A DNA stretch of 64,000 nucleotides from Okapia johnstoni (GCA_024291935.2 CM044309.1:186001-250000), one strand, 5' to 3'; counted from the stretch's first letter, positions 22,613 to 35,159 are shown. The notes: generated from the letters alone by a model not told the origin. Translations and numbers: made by a program.

Positions 22613-23769
22613 TAAAAAATAGATTTTCAAAACTAAATGAACACAGAACATGTAAGTAAGGATGAGCATAATAGCTCTAGTTAAGCTGCACCAGTGAGCA
22701 GGGAAGACTTTGGTTCAAGTTAAATATATGGTGGACTCAGAAGCCTTCTTGTGGTGGGAAGAGAGAGGGTCATAGTATGTAGTTTCAGTGGGATGAGATG
22801 CTGACCACCCCAAGCAGGTTGGTCAGGTTGATTGCATTGGTTTGTAACAAGTCAACAGGCACACCTTTTTTTTTTTTTTAAGGCTTTTGGTACTAGTGGT
22901 CTCATTCATTATCAGTGTTAATAATAATGATTGACTTAATAGATTTGGTTAATGATATTGCAGGATTTCACATAGCAACTCCTAAAAAAGTCTAACCTGC
23001 CTGAGATTGATGAAGCACCTGTCTTAAGGTTAAAAGACAGATTAGATCACGTCTTTAGTTTCCTTTCAGCCTATTTACTATGACTAACATCTGTATTGTT
23101 GACCACTTTACGGGCGTGAGAGCCGTTCTTCCTCTGCTGCAGCTGCTGCCACCAACTTCCTTCCTTCGGTCCTCTTTCCGTTTGGGGGCCCCTGAAAGCA
23201 GAGTCTGAGACAAGGACTTCGGTGCAGGGAGTTGCTTGGGAGGTGATCTCAAGAAGCTGGGCTGAGGGCACAGAGGTTGATACAGGAAAGAATGGAAGTC
23301 CATGAAGAGCACGGATTGAAATACTGAGCTCGTTACCGCTTTGGACTGCTGGGGCTTAATCTCACTGGAGGCCCGTGTAGGAATTGTTCCGAATGCACCC
23401 AGGATAACCCCCCCGCAGAGGTCTGCAGGCTGCAGCATTGCCTGCCAGTTCCTCCTGCCCCTCACCTTCCCTCTTGCTTCCCCACCTCATTCACTCCTCC
23501 ATGCTGGGCTGCGTGAGCACCTTCTGCAGCTTTGGAGAAAGTTCTGAGGCAGAGGAGTTGAAAAGCCTTAAGATGAAAGGCCCTTGGTGTCTAAACAACT
23601 GTCCACCACAGGGAGTGAAGTCATCCGTGGTACCAGTCAGAGGGGCCACAGGGAGGGGCATGGAGCCCCCGGCAGCAGCCGCCACAGAGCCTGATCCCCT
23701 CACTCACCGGCCCCCACTCTCCGCCCCTGGCGCTTCGAGACGGTTCACTTGCTCCCACCTTGCACTTCT
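22613..23769. other. Unique intronic DNA
   Basis: Contains a poly-T run at 22867-22880. No gene was recognised. Confidence 0.45.
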
Positions 23770-23918
23770 CATCCCACTGTGTTCAGTGGCCCCGGGTCTC
23801 ATCCCGCTGTGTTCAGTGGCCCCTGGTCTCACCCGCTGTGTTCAGTGGCCCCTGGTCTCATCCCGCTGTGTTCAGTGGCCCCTGGTCTCATCCCGCTGTG
23901 TTCAGTGGCCCCTGGTCT
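23770..23918 (+). repeat. 30-bp minisatellite, 5 copies
   Basis: Units start at 23770, 23800, 23830, 23859 and 23889, with core gctgtgttcagtggcccctg. Unit 3 is 29 bp because one base is missing. The first unit has two substitutions. Reading through it gives a repeated LCSVAPGLIP peptide in one frame; there is no evidence that it is coding. Confidence 0.97.
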
Positions 23919-24799
23919 CCTTGCGTTTCTCCTCTCCCTGGGGTCTGTCTGCCCACTGTCTTCCTCACTCAGCTGTGCAGTTCTCCCATCCCTGCCTTTC
24001 TCCCTCTCTGGCTGATCCCATCTTGTTTGGCGGCCTTACTTTTTTTAATCTGCTTTCCATTTCCTCAAAACAGAAAAAGACCAAGAAGAAGAAGTGGTTT
24101 CCAAAGTTCAAATCGTATATCAGGTTAGAGATCATAAAAGATACTGTGAACTAATTTGCAGCCATAGCTTTAAAATCTAGTGCTTTCTTTCCATCAAATG
24201 ACTCTTTTCCCCTATTCTATGTTCCCTAGAAGGGAATGGCTCCTGAAAATAAGGCTCAGCGTTCGGGAGCTGGAGTGTGGTGTGTATTGAGAGTTCAGCT
24301 TGTTGGGGAGAGCTTTAATCTGAGAGTCGCAGGGCACACACTGGACTGAGCAGGGGCCTCCTTGTTTCCTAGCAGCAGGGCAGGAATCTAATGGTGTGTG
24401 CCAACCAGAACGCGTCAAAGTAGGTAGGCCGGGTCCGTCGCTGTCACTCTTGAGCCCGACCCTGTGTCCAAGAGCTCTGAGTGGCCATGTGACCCACACA
24501 CGTGTTGTCTGTGCCCCTGACACAGGGGGGCTTTGCAGGGGACCCAAGCTGATGCTGCAGTAGAAAGGCTGATGAATGTCCAAAGCCTTTTTTTCTCTCT
24601 GCTGTTCTCTGCTGGTGTCCTTTCCAGCTTCAGGGACCCAGAAGATCTTGGCAGAGCCTGAACTAGTCTCCTTCCCGCATGGTGAGTGAGCACGAGTTTG
24701 AGACTCCCTGACTCATGCTCCGTCACGCATGCTGCCCCTGAGTCCCTGGGACATGCTCCACACGCCTCTGCGGCAGTGATGATGCAGCGTGGCATCATT
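23919..24799. other. Unique intronic DNA
   Basis: Open frames here are short and not recognised. Confidence 0.45.
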
Positions 24800-25010
24800 T
24801 GTTGTTGTTGACTTGCTCAGTCATGTCCAACTCTTTGCAGCCCCGTGGACTGTAGCCCACCAGGCTCCTCTGTCCCTGGGATTTCCCAGGCACTACTGGA
24901 GTGGGTTGCTGTTTCTTCCTGTAGGGGCTCTTCCTGACCCGGGGATCGAACCCATGTTTCCTGCATTGGCAGACAAGTTCTGTACCACTGAGCCACCTGG
25001 GAAGCCCACT
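24800..25010 (-). mobile_element. Bov-A2 SINE
   Basis: The plus strand runs from (gtt)n and ctcagtcatgtccaactctt to gagccacctgggaagccc. An 8-bp duplication gcatcatt lies at 24792-24799 and 25011-25018. Confidence 0.94.
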
Positions 25011-25089
25011 GCATCATTACCTGTTTCCACGTCTGCTGTCTTTCTGCGAGACTGGAAGCACCATGTGGCAGGAAACGTATCTTGGGAAG

Positions 25090-25370
25090 AATAGTAGCTG
25101 CCACGTATTGGACGGTCAGTATGAGCTAGACGCGGTTCTACAGCTGTAAGCCTGTTTCATTTCCTTTACTGTAGTCCTGCTGGGAAGGTAGTATCTTCTT
25201 CATCATGTTGATGGAAAGTTTTGAAGTTGAGAGAGGTCAAAGATATACAGAGGGAGGCCAGAGAGAAAGATATACGGAGAGAGGCCAAAGATAAACAGCT
25301 TTTGAGGGGGCAGAATTGGAACTTGGACCCAGTGGCCTCTATGTCTAAGCTGGAGCATGTGACATGAGCT
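25090..25370 (-). mobile_element. MIR SINE with internal tandem duplication
   Basis: MIR read backwards (tactgtagtcctgctgggaa, then gaagttgagagaggtcaaag and gaacttggacccagtggcc). At 25231-25300 the block aaagatata-c/a-aaac is repeated about 2.7 times with periods of 27 and 21 bp. Confidence 0.7.
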
Positions 25371-25619
25371 GTGTGGTGCCTCTTTCCTGATCAACCAACT
25401 AGCAGTGAAGGAAGGGACTCGCAGAGCAGGCCTAGCAAATCCCAGGCTCGCCTCACGCGTTCATTTACTCTAAGCATTTGGAAGTAATGCCAGTCACATC
25501 CATCCTTCTAACACAGGAAATGCCTTTGCTTTGCTTTCTAAAAATAATTTCAGTTGGCTTTCTGTATAGTTTTGTAACATTGGCATATACAATTTAAATC
25601 TTCTATAAGCATGTATAAC

Positions 25620-25668
25620 ATGTAATGTGTATGTGTGTGTATTTATATATATATATATATGTATAATA
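25620..25668 (+). repeat. GT/AT microsatellite
   Basis: gtgtatgtgtgtgtatttat followed by an (at)n run. Confidence 0.9.
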
Positions 25669-25842
25669 TTGTGCTGTATAGAGCTCATTTGAACCATCTT
25701 TGTTTAACATAACAATATGAATATTCTTCCATACAAAATATTTCTTTGATATAGATGGAACAAGTGTGTTATAAAAGAGTCATACTGGAAGGGACTTTTT
25801 GAAGTCACTCCCACATTTATCTAAAGCAGTGTTTTCAAGCTT

Positions 25843-25972
25843 TTTAAAATTAAAAAATTTTTTTCTGGCTGTGCTGTGCAGCATATGGGATCTTACTTCC
25901 CTGACCAGGGATCAAACCTGCACCCCCACATTGGAACTGCAGAGTCAACCACTGGACCACCAGGGAAGTCCC
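25843..25972 (-). mobile_element. Bov-tA-type SINE
   Basis: T-rich start, tggctgtgctgtgcagcata, ttccctgaccagggatcaaa and ggaccaccagggaagtccc. Confidence 0.9.
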
Positions 25973-26035
25973 TCAAACTTTTTTTTAATCATGACTTATT
26001 ATTTTTTCTCGATAAATCTATATAGAATATCAACA

Positions 26036-26242
26036 GGGCTTCCCTAGTGACTCAGATGGTAAAGAATCCACCTGCAATGTGAGAGACCTGGGTGCGATCC
26101 TGGGTCAGGAAGGTCCCCTGGAGGAGGGCATGGCAACCCACTCCAGTTTTCTTGCCTGGAGAATCCCATGGACAGAGGAGCCTGGTGGGCTACAGTCTGT
26201 GGGGTCACTAAGGGTCCGACACAACTGAGCGACTAAGCACAC
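26036..26242 (+). mobile_element. Bov-A2 SINE
   Basis: Head gggcttccctagtgactcag, end ccgacacaactgagcgacta. A perfect 12-bp duplication agaatatcaaca flanks it (26024-26035, 26243-26254). Confidence 0.95.
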
Positions 26243-26254
26243 AGAATATCAACA

Positions 26255-27126
26255 AGTGACGGTAGGGTTATATTTGTATACATTTATTTTATAAGTGTTG
26301 CATATTTACTTATTAAGAAGGCAACCAATTAAAGTAATAAGGCTGTTTTGGCTAGACAACCCTTTTTAATTGGAAGTTATAAGTGGCACTTGCAGTTTTA
26401 TGTACACCTCCGCATCTCGTTTTGACTGTGTGATGATGGGCAGGGCATGGCCCACACAGATAAGGATCTGTGACCAGTCCTCAGTGTTTAACACATGCTG
26501 CTGCAATTAGCGGAGTATGTGCTGCAAGAGAAGCTTGATTTCAAGGTCCTTAGAAACACGAATTAACCTCGCAGCAGAAGTCCAAACCTTGGTGTGCACC
26601 CATCTGTCAGTTTCATATAAGACACATTGAAATCCATGAGTACCCCTTTTTATTACTGTTTAAAATAATCAAGGGTAAGTTTTCACTGAAAAATGAAATC
26701 TTAACCAAATATTTGTGTAGCCCTTTAAAGCACACTTTATAGAAGTCTGAGATTCCATGACACTCTAGAGTTTTCTGGAACTTAGCTAGGAAACCACTGA
26801 TATATTAATAGCATCCCCTGAAAAATCTAATCAGTTTATAAAAACTGGAAAACAGGGAAGCTACCCAAGACTGCCTCAGGAATATACCCAAGTATTTAAA
26901 TCCCCTCATAATGTCAGAAAATTTTCCTCCTGCCTGAGTCAAGTCTCTGAAGCTACGGCCTGAATTTAGTGCAGTAAATAGGGGTTCTTAGAAAATCCTT
27001 GACGACTCATAGCTTGAGGCTTCTATGGGGCGTGAGGAAGTTGGTCACCCTCCTTTTCACTAAATAAATATAATACCTTCTGTCACCCAGGCTTGCTATA
27101 GCATCATGGGTGCCTGTGATTGCCTG
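26255..27126. other. Unique intronic DNA
   Basis: AT-rich. No element was recognised. Confidence 0.45.
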
Positions 27127-27326
27127 CCCGTGTGCTCAGTCACGTTGGACTCTTTGCGACCCCATGGGCTGTAGCCCACCAGGCTCCTCTGTCCATAGGA
27201 TTTTCCTGGCAAGAACACTGGAGTGGGATGCCATTTCCTCCTCCGGGGGATCGTTCCGATCCAGGGCTGGGACCCGAGTCTCCTGCACGGGCAGGTGCTT
27301 TATGGCTGAGTCCCCTGGGAACCCCC
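27127..27326 (-). mobile_element. Bov-A2 SINE
   Basis: The plus strand shows gtgctcagtcacgttggact through ggctgagtcccctgggaac. Confidence 0.92.
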
Positions 27327-27994
27327 CTCACCAGGACTAGGCAGCATCACTCTCTGATTACCCCCAGTGTTCTGCAGAAGCGGTAGGGACTTCTTTACAT
27401 CGCCTGGGCAGAGGAGACATTCACCTGGGTGTATTTTCAGAGTTTGGGTTTGGAAACACTCCTGGTGATGCCCTTCATAGCAGTTGAGTGTATCTCTCAC
27501 CCTTCTTGTCGTAACCCCGTTCAGAATGGCAGAGGTGGCAGTGGGCAGGCAGACGGGGAAGCCTGTCTGCGACCTGACCTGAGGAGTCTCTGCGAAGTCG
27601 GCTTCAGTTGCAGCAGATAGGAGCAGGAGACGCAGGCAGATCTGAGGTGTAAGGAAAAGAAAGTTGTCAGAATGAGGTCACAGGGTCAGGGAGTCTATCC
27701 TGGTTGGCTGTGTCTTATGGTCTTATGCTGAGAAAGACTCAGTCTATCCTGTCTGGCTAATGTCAGGCTGGTATCAGAACCAGGACGCTGGGCCCTCGAG
27801 CAGGGGCCAAATAGGGAGCTGGGAAGAAAGGAAAGCTTCACGTTTTCTCTGGGTGCTTTGAAGGAACACTTGAGAGTTTTCTCTTTCTTTGGGTGCCAGG
27901 CAAGGTCTAATACGCTTAGCACTGGGCCCCCAAAGGGCAGACGGTGATTTGTCCACAGGCTTCTGACACGGCACACTAGGGGAAACTGAAACTG
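27327..27994. other. Unique intronic DNA
   Basis: No repeat was recognised. A minus-strand frame of 255 codons (27695-28462) crosses this and the CpG-rich block; it has no domain. Confidence 0.4.
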
Positions 27995-28011
27995 CTTAGC
28001 GGGCGCGGCCT

Positions 28012-28091
28012 TAGTTCCCAGGAGGCTCGGATGGTGCCGCGTCCGTCTGCAATGCGGGAGGCCCAGGTTCCACTGAGCGGCCCCACTGTGC
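28012..28091 (+). mobile_element. Internally deleted Bov-A2 with 17-bp target duplication
   Basis: Only the head (ttcccaggaggctcggatgg to aggcccaggttc) joined to a tail-like cactgagcggccccactg remains, about 80 bp. The perfect repeat cttagcgggcgcggcct at 27995-28011 and 28092-28108 brackets it. Confidence 0.85.
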
Positions 28092-28108
28092 CTTAGCGGG
28101 CGCGGCCT

Positions 28109-28455
28109 GGTGTGCTGCCGGCCCCTCCGCCCCGTCCGTGGAGCCACCACGCCCCCCCCCCCAGACGGTGTGGTGACCAGACTTCTCAGAGACTCTGCGG
28201 CTGCATGCTTGTCTCTAGTTTTCCTGTCTTTGAGGATGGTTGCTTTACGGTGTCCTGTTGGTCTCTGCTGTACGCGTGCATCAGCCATAAACACGCCCGT
28301 GCCCGCTCCGTCGGCCTCGCCCCCACCCCGGGTCCTCACCCAGCGCCCGAGGAGCTCCCTGCGTCGCACGGCTGCGTCCCGCTCGCCGTCGGTGTCACAC
28401 ACGCGGTGCGTGTGACAGTGCCACGCTCTCAGCTCGCCCCCCCCCACTCCCCGCA
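28109..28455. other. CpG-rich block
   Basis: Dense CpG (for example gcgtcccgctcgccgtcggt) and runs of C, beginning around 27990. No coding signal. It may be an intragenic CpG island. Confidence 0.45.
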
Positions 28456-28609
28456 CGACCATGTTCTGATCCTGACAGTGAGCGTCCAGTCCTTATTGAA
28501 ATAAATGGATCGTTTGAAGCTGTTTCACAAACAGGAGAATAAGAACTTTTGGTTTTCTGAGCCTTTTTAGTCTTTTTTGAATTTGTTACGATATTGCTTC
28601 TGGTTTACG

Positions 28610-28692
28610 TTTCCGTTCTTTTGGCCGAGAGGCAGGTGGGATCCTCCCTGACCCGGGCTGGGACCCACCCCTGCGCTGGAAAGGGAAGTCTT
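28610..28692 (-). mobile_element. Bov-tA-type SINE, partial
   Basis: ttttggccgagaggcaggtg, ctccctgacccgggctggga and gcgctggaaagggaagtc keep the SINE layout but have many changes. Confidence 0.55.
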
Positions 28693-29287
28693 CCGGGGAC
28701 GCCAGGGGCGTCCTGGACAAGACTTGCTCACACGCAGGCATCGGCGTCTGAGACGGAGGGAGGCTCAGGGCTAGAAGCGGACCCTGATGGACGCCTCCGC
28801 TGCCCTTTCCTGCTCGTGGTTTCAAAGGTCTTCAGAATCACCGAGGCAGACGCAGGAGAAAGGACTCTTTTCCCCCTTTCTGGTACAGAATTGGCACTCT
28901 TTTGCCGGAGTGCATGTAATATTTGGAGCTTCTGAGGGAGGAACGTGCTCTATTTTGATTTCTTGCTGGTGGTTTTAATTTCCCTGAGCCTCTCCCTTTG
29001 TTTTAGTAGCTCATGGTGCCTTATACTCAGCCTCCCAGAAGCCTCACTGTCCATCTCCCAAATAACATTTAGTTTTTCTTTCTCTTTCCCTCCCAAGAAG
29101 CAGTTAGTGAGTGAGGGATGTGTCAGAAACAGGCCTGCTCCTAGTAGTAAGATTTTCAGAGCCCTGGGCATGAATACAAGTGGAGATCCACACACTACAG
29201 GTCTAAATATTTTAACATTTTCAAACAGATTATTAAAATCAAATAAAATCAATGTGGCCATCTCCTTTGCTGGATCATATTTAAAAT
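28693..29287. other. Unique intronic DNA
   Basis: No element was recognised. Confidence 0.4.
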
Positions 29288-29528
29288 TCTCAGGGACTGC
29301 CGTTGTGGCCCAGTGGTGAAGAATCCACCTTCTAATGCGGGGGACGCTGGTTCAGTCCCTGGTCAGGGAGCTAGGATCCACGTGCCGCAGGGCAGCTAAG
29401 CTTGTATGCTGCAGTGAAGAAGCCCGTGGCCACCAAGTAAGGAAAAGTCTGTTCTCCGAAATGGGAAACCTGCTTGTCTCAATGAAGACCCGGCACAGCC
29501 AATATAAAAAAGTTATAAATAAGATTCC
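29288..29528 (+). mobile_element. Bov-tA-type SINE, long form
   Basis: Head gggactgccgttgtggccca, box ccctggtcagggagctagga, tail ggcacagccaatataaaaaa. Confidence 0.85.
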
Positions 29529-29535
29529 CAGATTC

Positions 29536-31254
29536 CTTGGTGTTCCACTGCAGAAGTTGGTGAGGAAACCGGTGGGGGAGCAGGTGGAGAGGTGCCCTGG
29601 GGACCTGTGCCCTCTCTCACCCCACCCTGGGCCCTACAGACGCCATCACACGCGGTATGCTCGTGTGAGAAGGTACTTCAGCCCACACAAGCTCTAGTCC
29701 AAGCCCTGCCTCGATGAACATGTGTTGCTTTTGCTTCTCTTGAGCCTGAGGTTGGTGTATTCTGGCTCAGTGATCCTCAGGAGGAAAGACAAGGAAGAGA
29801 GATGCCCGCATACCCTGGAACCAGGCTTGGGGCCAATTAGGCAGGAAATACCAGGGAATCCCAAGGGAGACCATGACAGGCTCCAACTGGGCACATTTTC
29901 TTGGTCTGAAGGACTCACCCCTTCAGACGGGAGGGGTGTGGCCAGAGACAGACAGGAGCCGAGTCCTTCAAGGGGAGCTCAGGGCAGTGGCCTCTCTTGT
30001 CTGGTTCAGGCAGGACTCAGAGCTGATCGGTGGCACATCTAACACCTCGTCTCTTCCACCTTCAGCCTGTCCTCAGGTGCCATGGACGTCCTCTCCTGTT
30101 TGAGCCACTTGAGGAAAGAGGGCTCTGTTTTTCACTTCATTTTTATTTCCTCTAAAAGTGTCCTAAAGATCCTCTCTCTAAAAGTGTGGGGACTGAATAA
30201 GCAGCTTCTAAGTCTGTCCCTGTTTCTGTGTCTGAAGTGCAGCAGAAAGTTCATCTTGACCTTCCCTGGCTCCCCTCCGCCCTCACACCATTCCTGGCCA
30301 CTTACCATCCGTACCGCGGGAAGGACTCATGACACGTGCAAACTGGCGAGATCCCTGTCCAGCCTCTGCAGTAAGGCTGGGAGCTCCCCCCAACCCCACC
30401 GATGGAGAAGGCAGACCTCAGTGCTCTGGAGGCACCACGTTATTTGCTAGCTGAGAATCTCCATCAGCGAAAATGAAATCAGAGCGAGTGTTGTGGCGAA
30501 GTTGGAACAAAGAAACAGCTGATGAGCAGCATTGTTTGGTCGTATTCTCTGGGCCCCTGGAGTCACCCAAGCAGCCCTTTGGCTCTGGCCGCCTTCATGC
30601 GGGGACTCAGGGTCTTCACCCTGACTTCACAGTGGGGGAGCAGCCTTCATACGGAGCCGGCCGATTGAGTGGGATTCAGTGGCTGCGTCCGGGGCTCTGT
30701 GACAGCAGCCGATGTTTCCTATCGTCTAGGCAGGCCTGAAAGGATCATAAGCTGCATTTGCATTATCGGCGAGGCCTCTAGTGGCCTGAGGGTCAGAGTC
30801 AGAGCATTCTAGTAAGTCTGCCGGATGTCTTCCTGGGCGGTCTCTCACCGGCCTATGGTTAGTTCACCCCGGTAGGCTGAGCCACATTTCATGGGGGAAG
30901 GTCATCCAGGAGAAAGCCTGAAGCATGTTAAGCCCAGGGAAGGCTAGTGACAAGTTAAAGAACTTTGCTTTATTAATGAAAGGGCCACTTCTAGGAAACC
31001 TAAGGATTTCTGGAGAGAGCTATGGCTCTCTTGGCTTGAATATTAAAACCTGTGAAAACTCCTGTGAGGGGATCAGTAAGAAAATTGCTGTTCAGAGAAG
31101 CCCAGCTCTGGACGTCTTTTCTGCCCTTGCGTGAATTATTTAGCAGCCCCTAAACTACTTCACAGGGCTAGCAACAACTTCTGTTTCCAGTGGGAAATCA
31201 GGAAGTTTTAGAATTTCAGGTGCCGGAGAAGGTAAGTGCATCTGAACTTACGCT
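29536..31254. other. Unique intronic DNA
   Basis: About 1.7 kb with no recognised repeat or exon. Several 80-120-codon frames are present but show no domain. Confidence 0.45.
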
Positions 31255-31370
31255 GGGACGTCCCTGGCCGTTCAGTGGGGAAGACTCTGCGTCCAATGCA
31301 GGGATGAGAGTTGGATCCCTGGTCAGGGAAATAAGATCCCACGTGCCGCGTGGTACAGCCAAAAAAAACC
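31255..31370 (+). mobile_element. Bov-tA-type SINE
   Basis: gggacgtccctggccgttca, gatccctggtcagggaaata and cgtggtacagccaaaaaaaa. Confidence 0.88.
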
Positions 31371-31919
31371 AAACTGTGGTGCTCAGTTTCTCTCCAAGGT
31401 GCTGTCCAGTAGACGTCCTGCCTCTGAGAGCAACTGCCCAGGACAGGGAACCCATGGCTTGTAGCCGTGGGCACTTCTGATTCTTAAAAGTTCTTATTCC
31501 CCAGAGTCAGGAACACCAGCTGTCCCAAGACAGAGACCTTTAACCTCTAGTATCCTCCCCGAAGGAGGAAGGACATATATTTGCAAAGTTAGCTGCTGGA
31601 AAAGATGATTAACTACAAGCATTGACCTTCATAAAATAGAGTGTAGAATGTTGGCTGAGGAACCAGTTTCGTTCTGTGTGACTGTGAAGAAAATAACAGA
31701 ATATGATGTGAATAGCTTAAATAGGGGTTAAAAAAATTTAAGGTTATTGCTACGTGACTACACTTTGAAGTGTATTTCGAGGGAGACCTGTCGGTAATAG
31801 CAATAATAATAATGGAGTACTGCAGAGGGCGCTTACTTGATCCCCAAGCAGCTGGCCTGTAGCAGCCGTGTTTCAGGTGGAAAATGTATGTTTTATCCTG
31901 TCATTTATCCAATTTTCTG
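31371..31919. other. Unique intronic DNA
   Basis: No element was recognised. Confidence 0.4.
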
Positions 31920-32035
31920 TTTACTTTTTTATTGACGTATATAGTTGATTTACAACGTGCTAATTTCAGGTGTGCAGCAAAGAGGTTTAGTAATATATGT
32001 GTTAATACATATTCATATATTCACCAAACATTTAT
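31920..32035 (-). mobile_element. L1 3' UTR fragment
   Basis: attgacgtatatagttgatt, tacaacgtgctaatttcagg and gtgcagcaaagaggtttagt are the reverse complement of the ruminant L1 end. Confidence 0.8.
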
Positions 32036-34322
32036 CAGGTACGAACTCAGCCCTAAAATAGCAGGGACGAAAGACTTGAGTTTTTCCTCCTGTGAAGGAT
32101 CCCAGGGTCTGGTTGAAGAGAAGATGATTTAAATCATCCATTGTGACTCACTGAGACCAAGATTCCTGGGGTTCTACCAGAAACTGAAGAAATATACCTG
32201 GATTAAATCAGAAGGAATTTCCCAAGGTAAATGGGGCCGTCACAGATGGAATCAGCTAGTTGTCTTCATTGCATGCTCCGGAAACCCTAGTACCTTGATG
32301 AGTTAGAGATCTGGCTTTTTGATTAGTCCAGACTCTTGATTTGTTTCTCAAAATCTCTCAAATATTTCCCCCCCTGCCTTGCAAGCCAGACAGTATCGTG
32401 AACACAGAGAGCGCCTAACAAATGCGAAACGAGGAGGAGGAGGAAAAAGGAAGAAGATGCCAGCGCTCTGACTTGTTATTTCAGCCCCTGGAGATGGGAC
32501 CCTCTGTTCTCTGCCAAATAGCTAATCTCAGTACTTGACTTCACTTGAAATCTTGCCTAGACATTTATTCAACTCCTTTCCATCTTGTTTGCTTATAATG
32601 TTTCTAGGCATCTTCTTATGTTTATCACTCCTTTAAAGGAGATATCTTGAAATCACAAAAACCAAACCTTTCTTTTTCTCTTTTTAACTACTTTTCTTTC
32701 CCAGATGCCCAGCTCATGTGATGCAAACTTGTTTACTGTTGTTTTCTGTTTTCTGCTGAGTAACTGCCAGCCTCACATTTCGATGAGAATCAAGCAGCCT
32801 GAGCATTGGATAAAAATACACTGTAGATCTCACTTAAATGCAAGCAATGCATCCTTTATTAACAGTTGGATAATAAACCAAATTCTCTGTTCCTCTCCTA
32901 AGGATATTGTGAGCTTAATGAGACCAAACACATGCTTTGACTTTCATGCATTTAAGCTTGTTTTGGAGAAGTGACTGGCTTAAGTCCAGACTGGATGACC
33001 TTGAATGTACTTTACTTATTTAAACAAATGGAGCTACACATGTTGAGGAAGAAGGAGAAGAAAATTACAAGACAAAGGTTGGATCTATTTTTACAACTTC
33101 TAGAGTTGTGTATTGAAAAAGAATTCCACTATGATTGGGGATTTATGTCTTTTGGGTACATGATATTTCTCCAGTTTGTGCTATTATGTAGCTCATCTTT
33201 TCACAGAAATCCCAGAGTGCCAACAGATCAAGAGGTTTAGCATTTCAGATCCTTCCAGCATTCAGCAAATGCAATAAATATCAGAGGTGGCTTGGGTTGA
33301 ATGTTAAGAGCAGATGTTGTTTCTACAGGAAGCAGGAGACAAACTTACACTCACAGACTGGCAGTAACATTGAGGAAATGAACTTCTATACCTCTCTCCA
33401 AATGTGACTTGATATTTTAATAAATTTTATATTCCTTTGCTTCCCTGGAGGGCATTATTCCTGCCCAAGTTGCCACCTGAACAAGGGGTCGTTTCCAAAG
33501 CTCTTCTGTTAGTTCGGTTAACAGAGACTTCTGAAGTTTTTGCTTGAGGGTTTGGAATTTACTAATATATTGACACCACACTTCATTCTCCATGTGGATA
33601 ATGTCATTTATTTTTCTAAATTTTGGGAGAAAATCATTCCAACTGTAATTCACTTACAAATCTATGCTTTCATAAACTCTGGGAATGATTCACTGAGCTA
33701 CGTATTAATGTTTGTAAATGGCTGTGGAACTTGAAGGAACCATTTCTTGGGAGTAATTAGTGTATTACATAGTTTAATGTACGTGGGCTCTCTTAAAGCA
33801 CAATATTCCCTTTAAAAAATGTTTGAGTGTTATTCAAGGATTTTTTTTAAAAAAAGGAGTCTTTTTTTTGAGACATGATAAACAGCCTTACAGCTTGGGT
33901 GGCAAAATTTGTTTCTCCAGTTCTGATTCTATTATTATAGAAGCATATTAAACTGTCAATGTTTGATTATTATAAATCAGAGCCCTCTTGAGCAGGCTCA
34001 GGTCACAAATCCTGCTTGACTTGTAGGCTTATATTTTAGATAAGCCTTATCTGTTGAACAAAAAAGAAAAAGGGGTAAAAATTTGGAGCCTGATAGAAAA
34101 TAAAGCAGAAATGCTTTAAACTTTCTGGTTCAAGATGTCTGATAATATGTGCAACTTCTGTTTCTCTGGCACATTTGCATGGAGGGAAGCCTGGATACCT
34201 TGGACAACAGACAAAAATGATGGTCAGTCTGTAATTCACTGCCAGGATTTCCCACTTTGCAGTCCTTAAACTAGCATGGGGAAGCGGTAGGACCTTGCCT
34301 CAGAGGGACTTGGGGGCAATTT
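32036..34322. other. Unique intronic DNA
   Basis: About 2.3 kb, largely AT-rich, with a small GA-rich run at 32428-32460 (gaggaggaggag). No exon or repeat family was recognised. Confidence 0.45.
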
Positions 34323-34527
34323 TGCCTCCCTGGTGGCTTAGACAATAAGGAATCTGTCTGCAATGCAGGAGACCAAGGTTCAATCCCTGAGTCAGGAAGA
34401 TCCCCTGGAGGAGGGCATGGCAACTCACTCCAGTATTGTTGCCTGGAGAATCCCGTGGACAGAGGAGCTTGGTGGGCTACAGTCCGTGGGGCCACAAAGA
34501 GTCGGACACGACTGACTGACTGAGCAC
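34323..34527 (+). mobile_element. Bov-A2 SINE
   Basis: gcctccctggtggcttagac, ggaagatcccctggaggagg and gagtcggacacgactgactg. Confidence 0.93.
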
Positions 34528-34639
34528 AAGCCACAAGGATTTTGGGGTTGGATTCTTCTCTCAGTACAGGAGATACACCTTCCAGGGCAACCAGCTGTCT
34601 CTTGAGGGTGCTCTGCACGTGTGCTCAACATATCTAACT

Positions 34640-34762
34640 GAATATTTATAGTAAATATGTGTGTTAGCCTCATTTAAGGGTTGCAGATACTGAGGCTTAG
34701 GGAAGTTAGGAAATGTTTTGCGTAGCCGTTTGTGGAGGAGTCAGGACCACTCGAGGTCTGTC
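34640..34762 (-). mobile_element. MIR SINE, degenerate
   Basis: gcagatactgaggcttaggg followed by aagttaggaaatg, the reversed MIR core. Confidence 0.6.
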
Positions 34763-35159
34763 ATCTTTCAGCTGAGCTATATTGGGTCTTGAACAACCCA
34801 GTCATCCTCCCGTAATTGAGTTTGAGCTTTCGCTTCATAAAACCCGCAGTCTCCTTTCTCTTCTTTCCTGCTCCCAGATTAGATCACAGAACATAGATTG
34901 TGTAGAACAGGAGATGGTTTAAGTCATCTGTTCAGTTCACCAGTCACTTCCCTGAAGCTTCTACCATTACCTTTTGCCCTTTGCTTGGCCCTGAGCTGTC
35001 TGCAAAGATGTGGATGACTTGGAGCAGAAGATATCACTCAGGTTGTCATTCCCGAAATGACTTTGGGGTGTTAGATGCCTGCCAGCTCCCTCTGCCCCAG
35101 TGTCCTGGTTCTCTGTGTCTGTTTATGGAGTTTGCCCTGGTTGGAAAGAACAACGGGAG
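34763..35159. other. Unique intronic DNA
   Basis: No element was recognised. Confidence 0.4.

Noticed and set aside
23438..24154. 238-codon plus-strand frame
   Set aside because: It runs through the 30-bp minisatellite and has no domain; overlapping frames are open too.
27695..28462. 255-codon minus-strand frame
   Set aside because: It crosses a CpG-rich block and a SINE remnant; composition explains the lack of stops.
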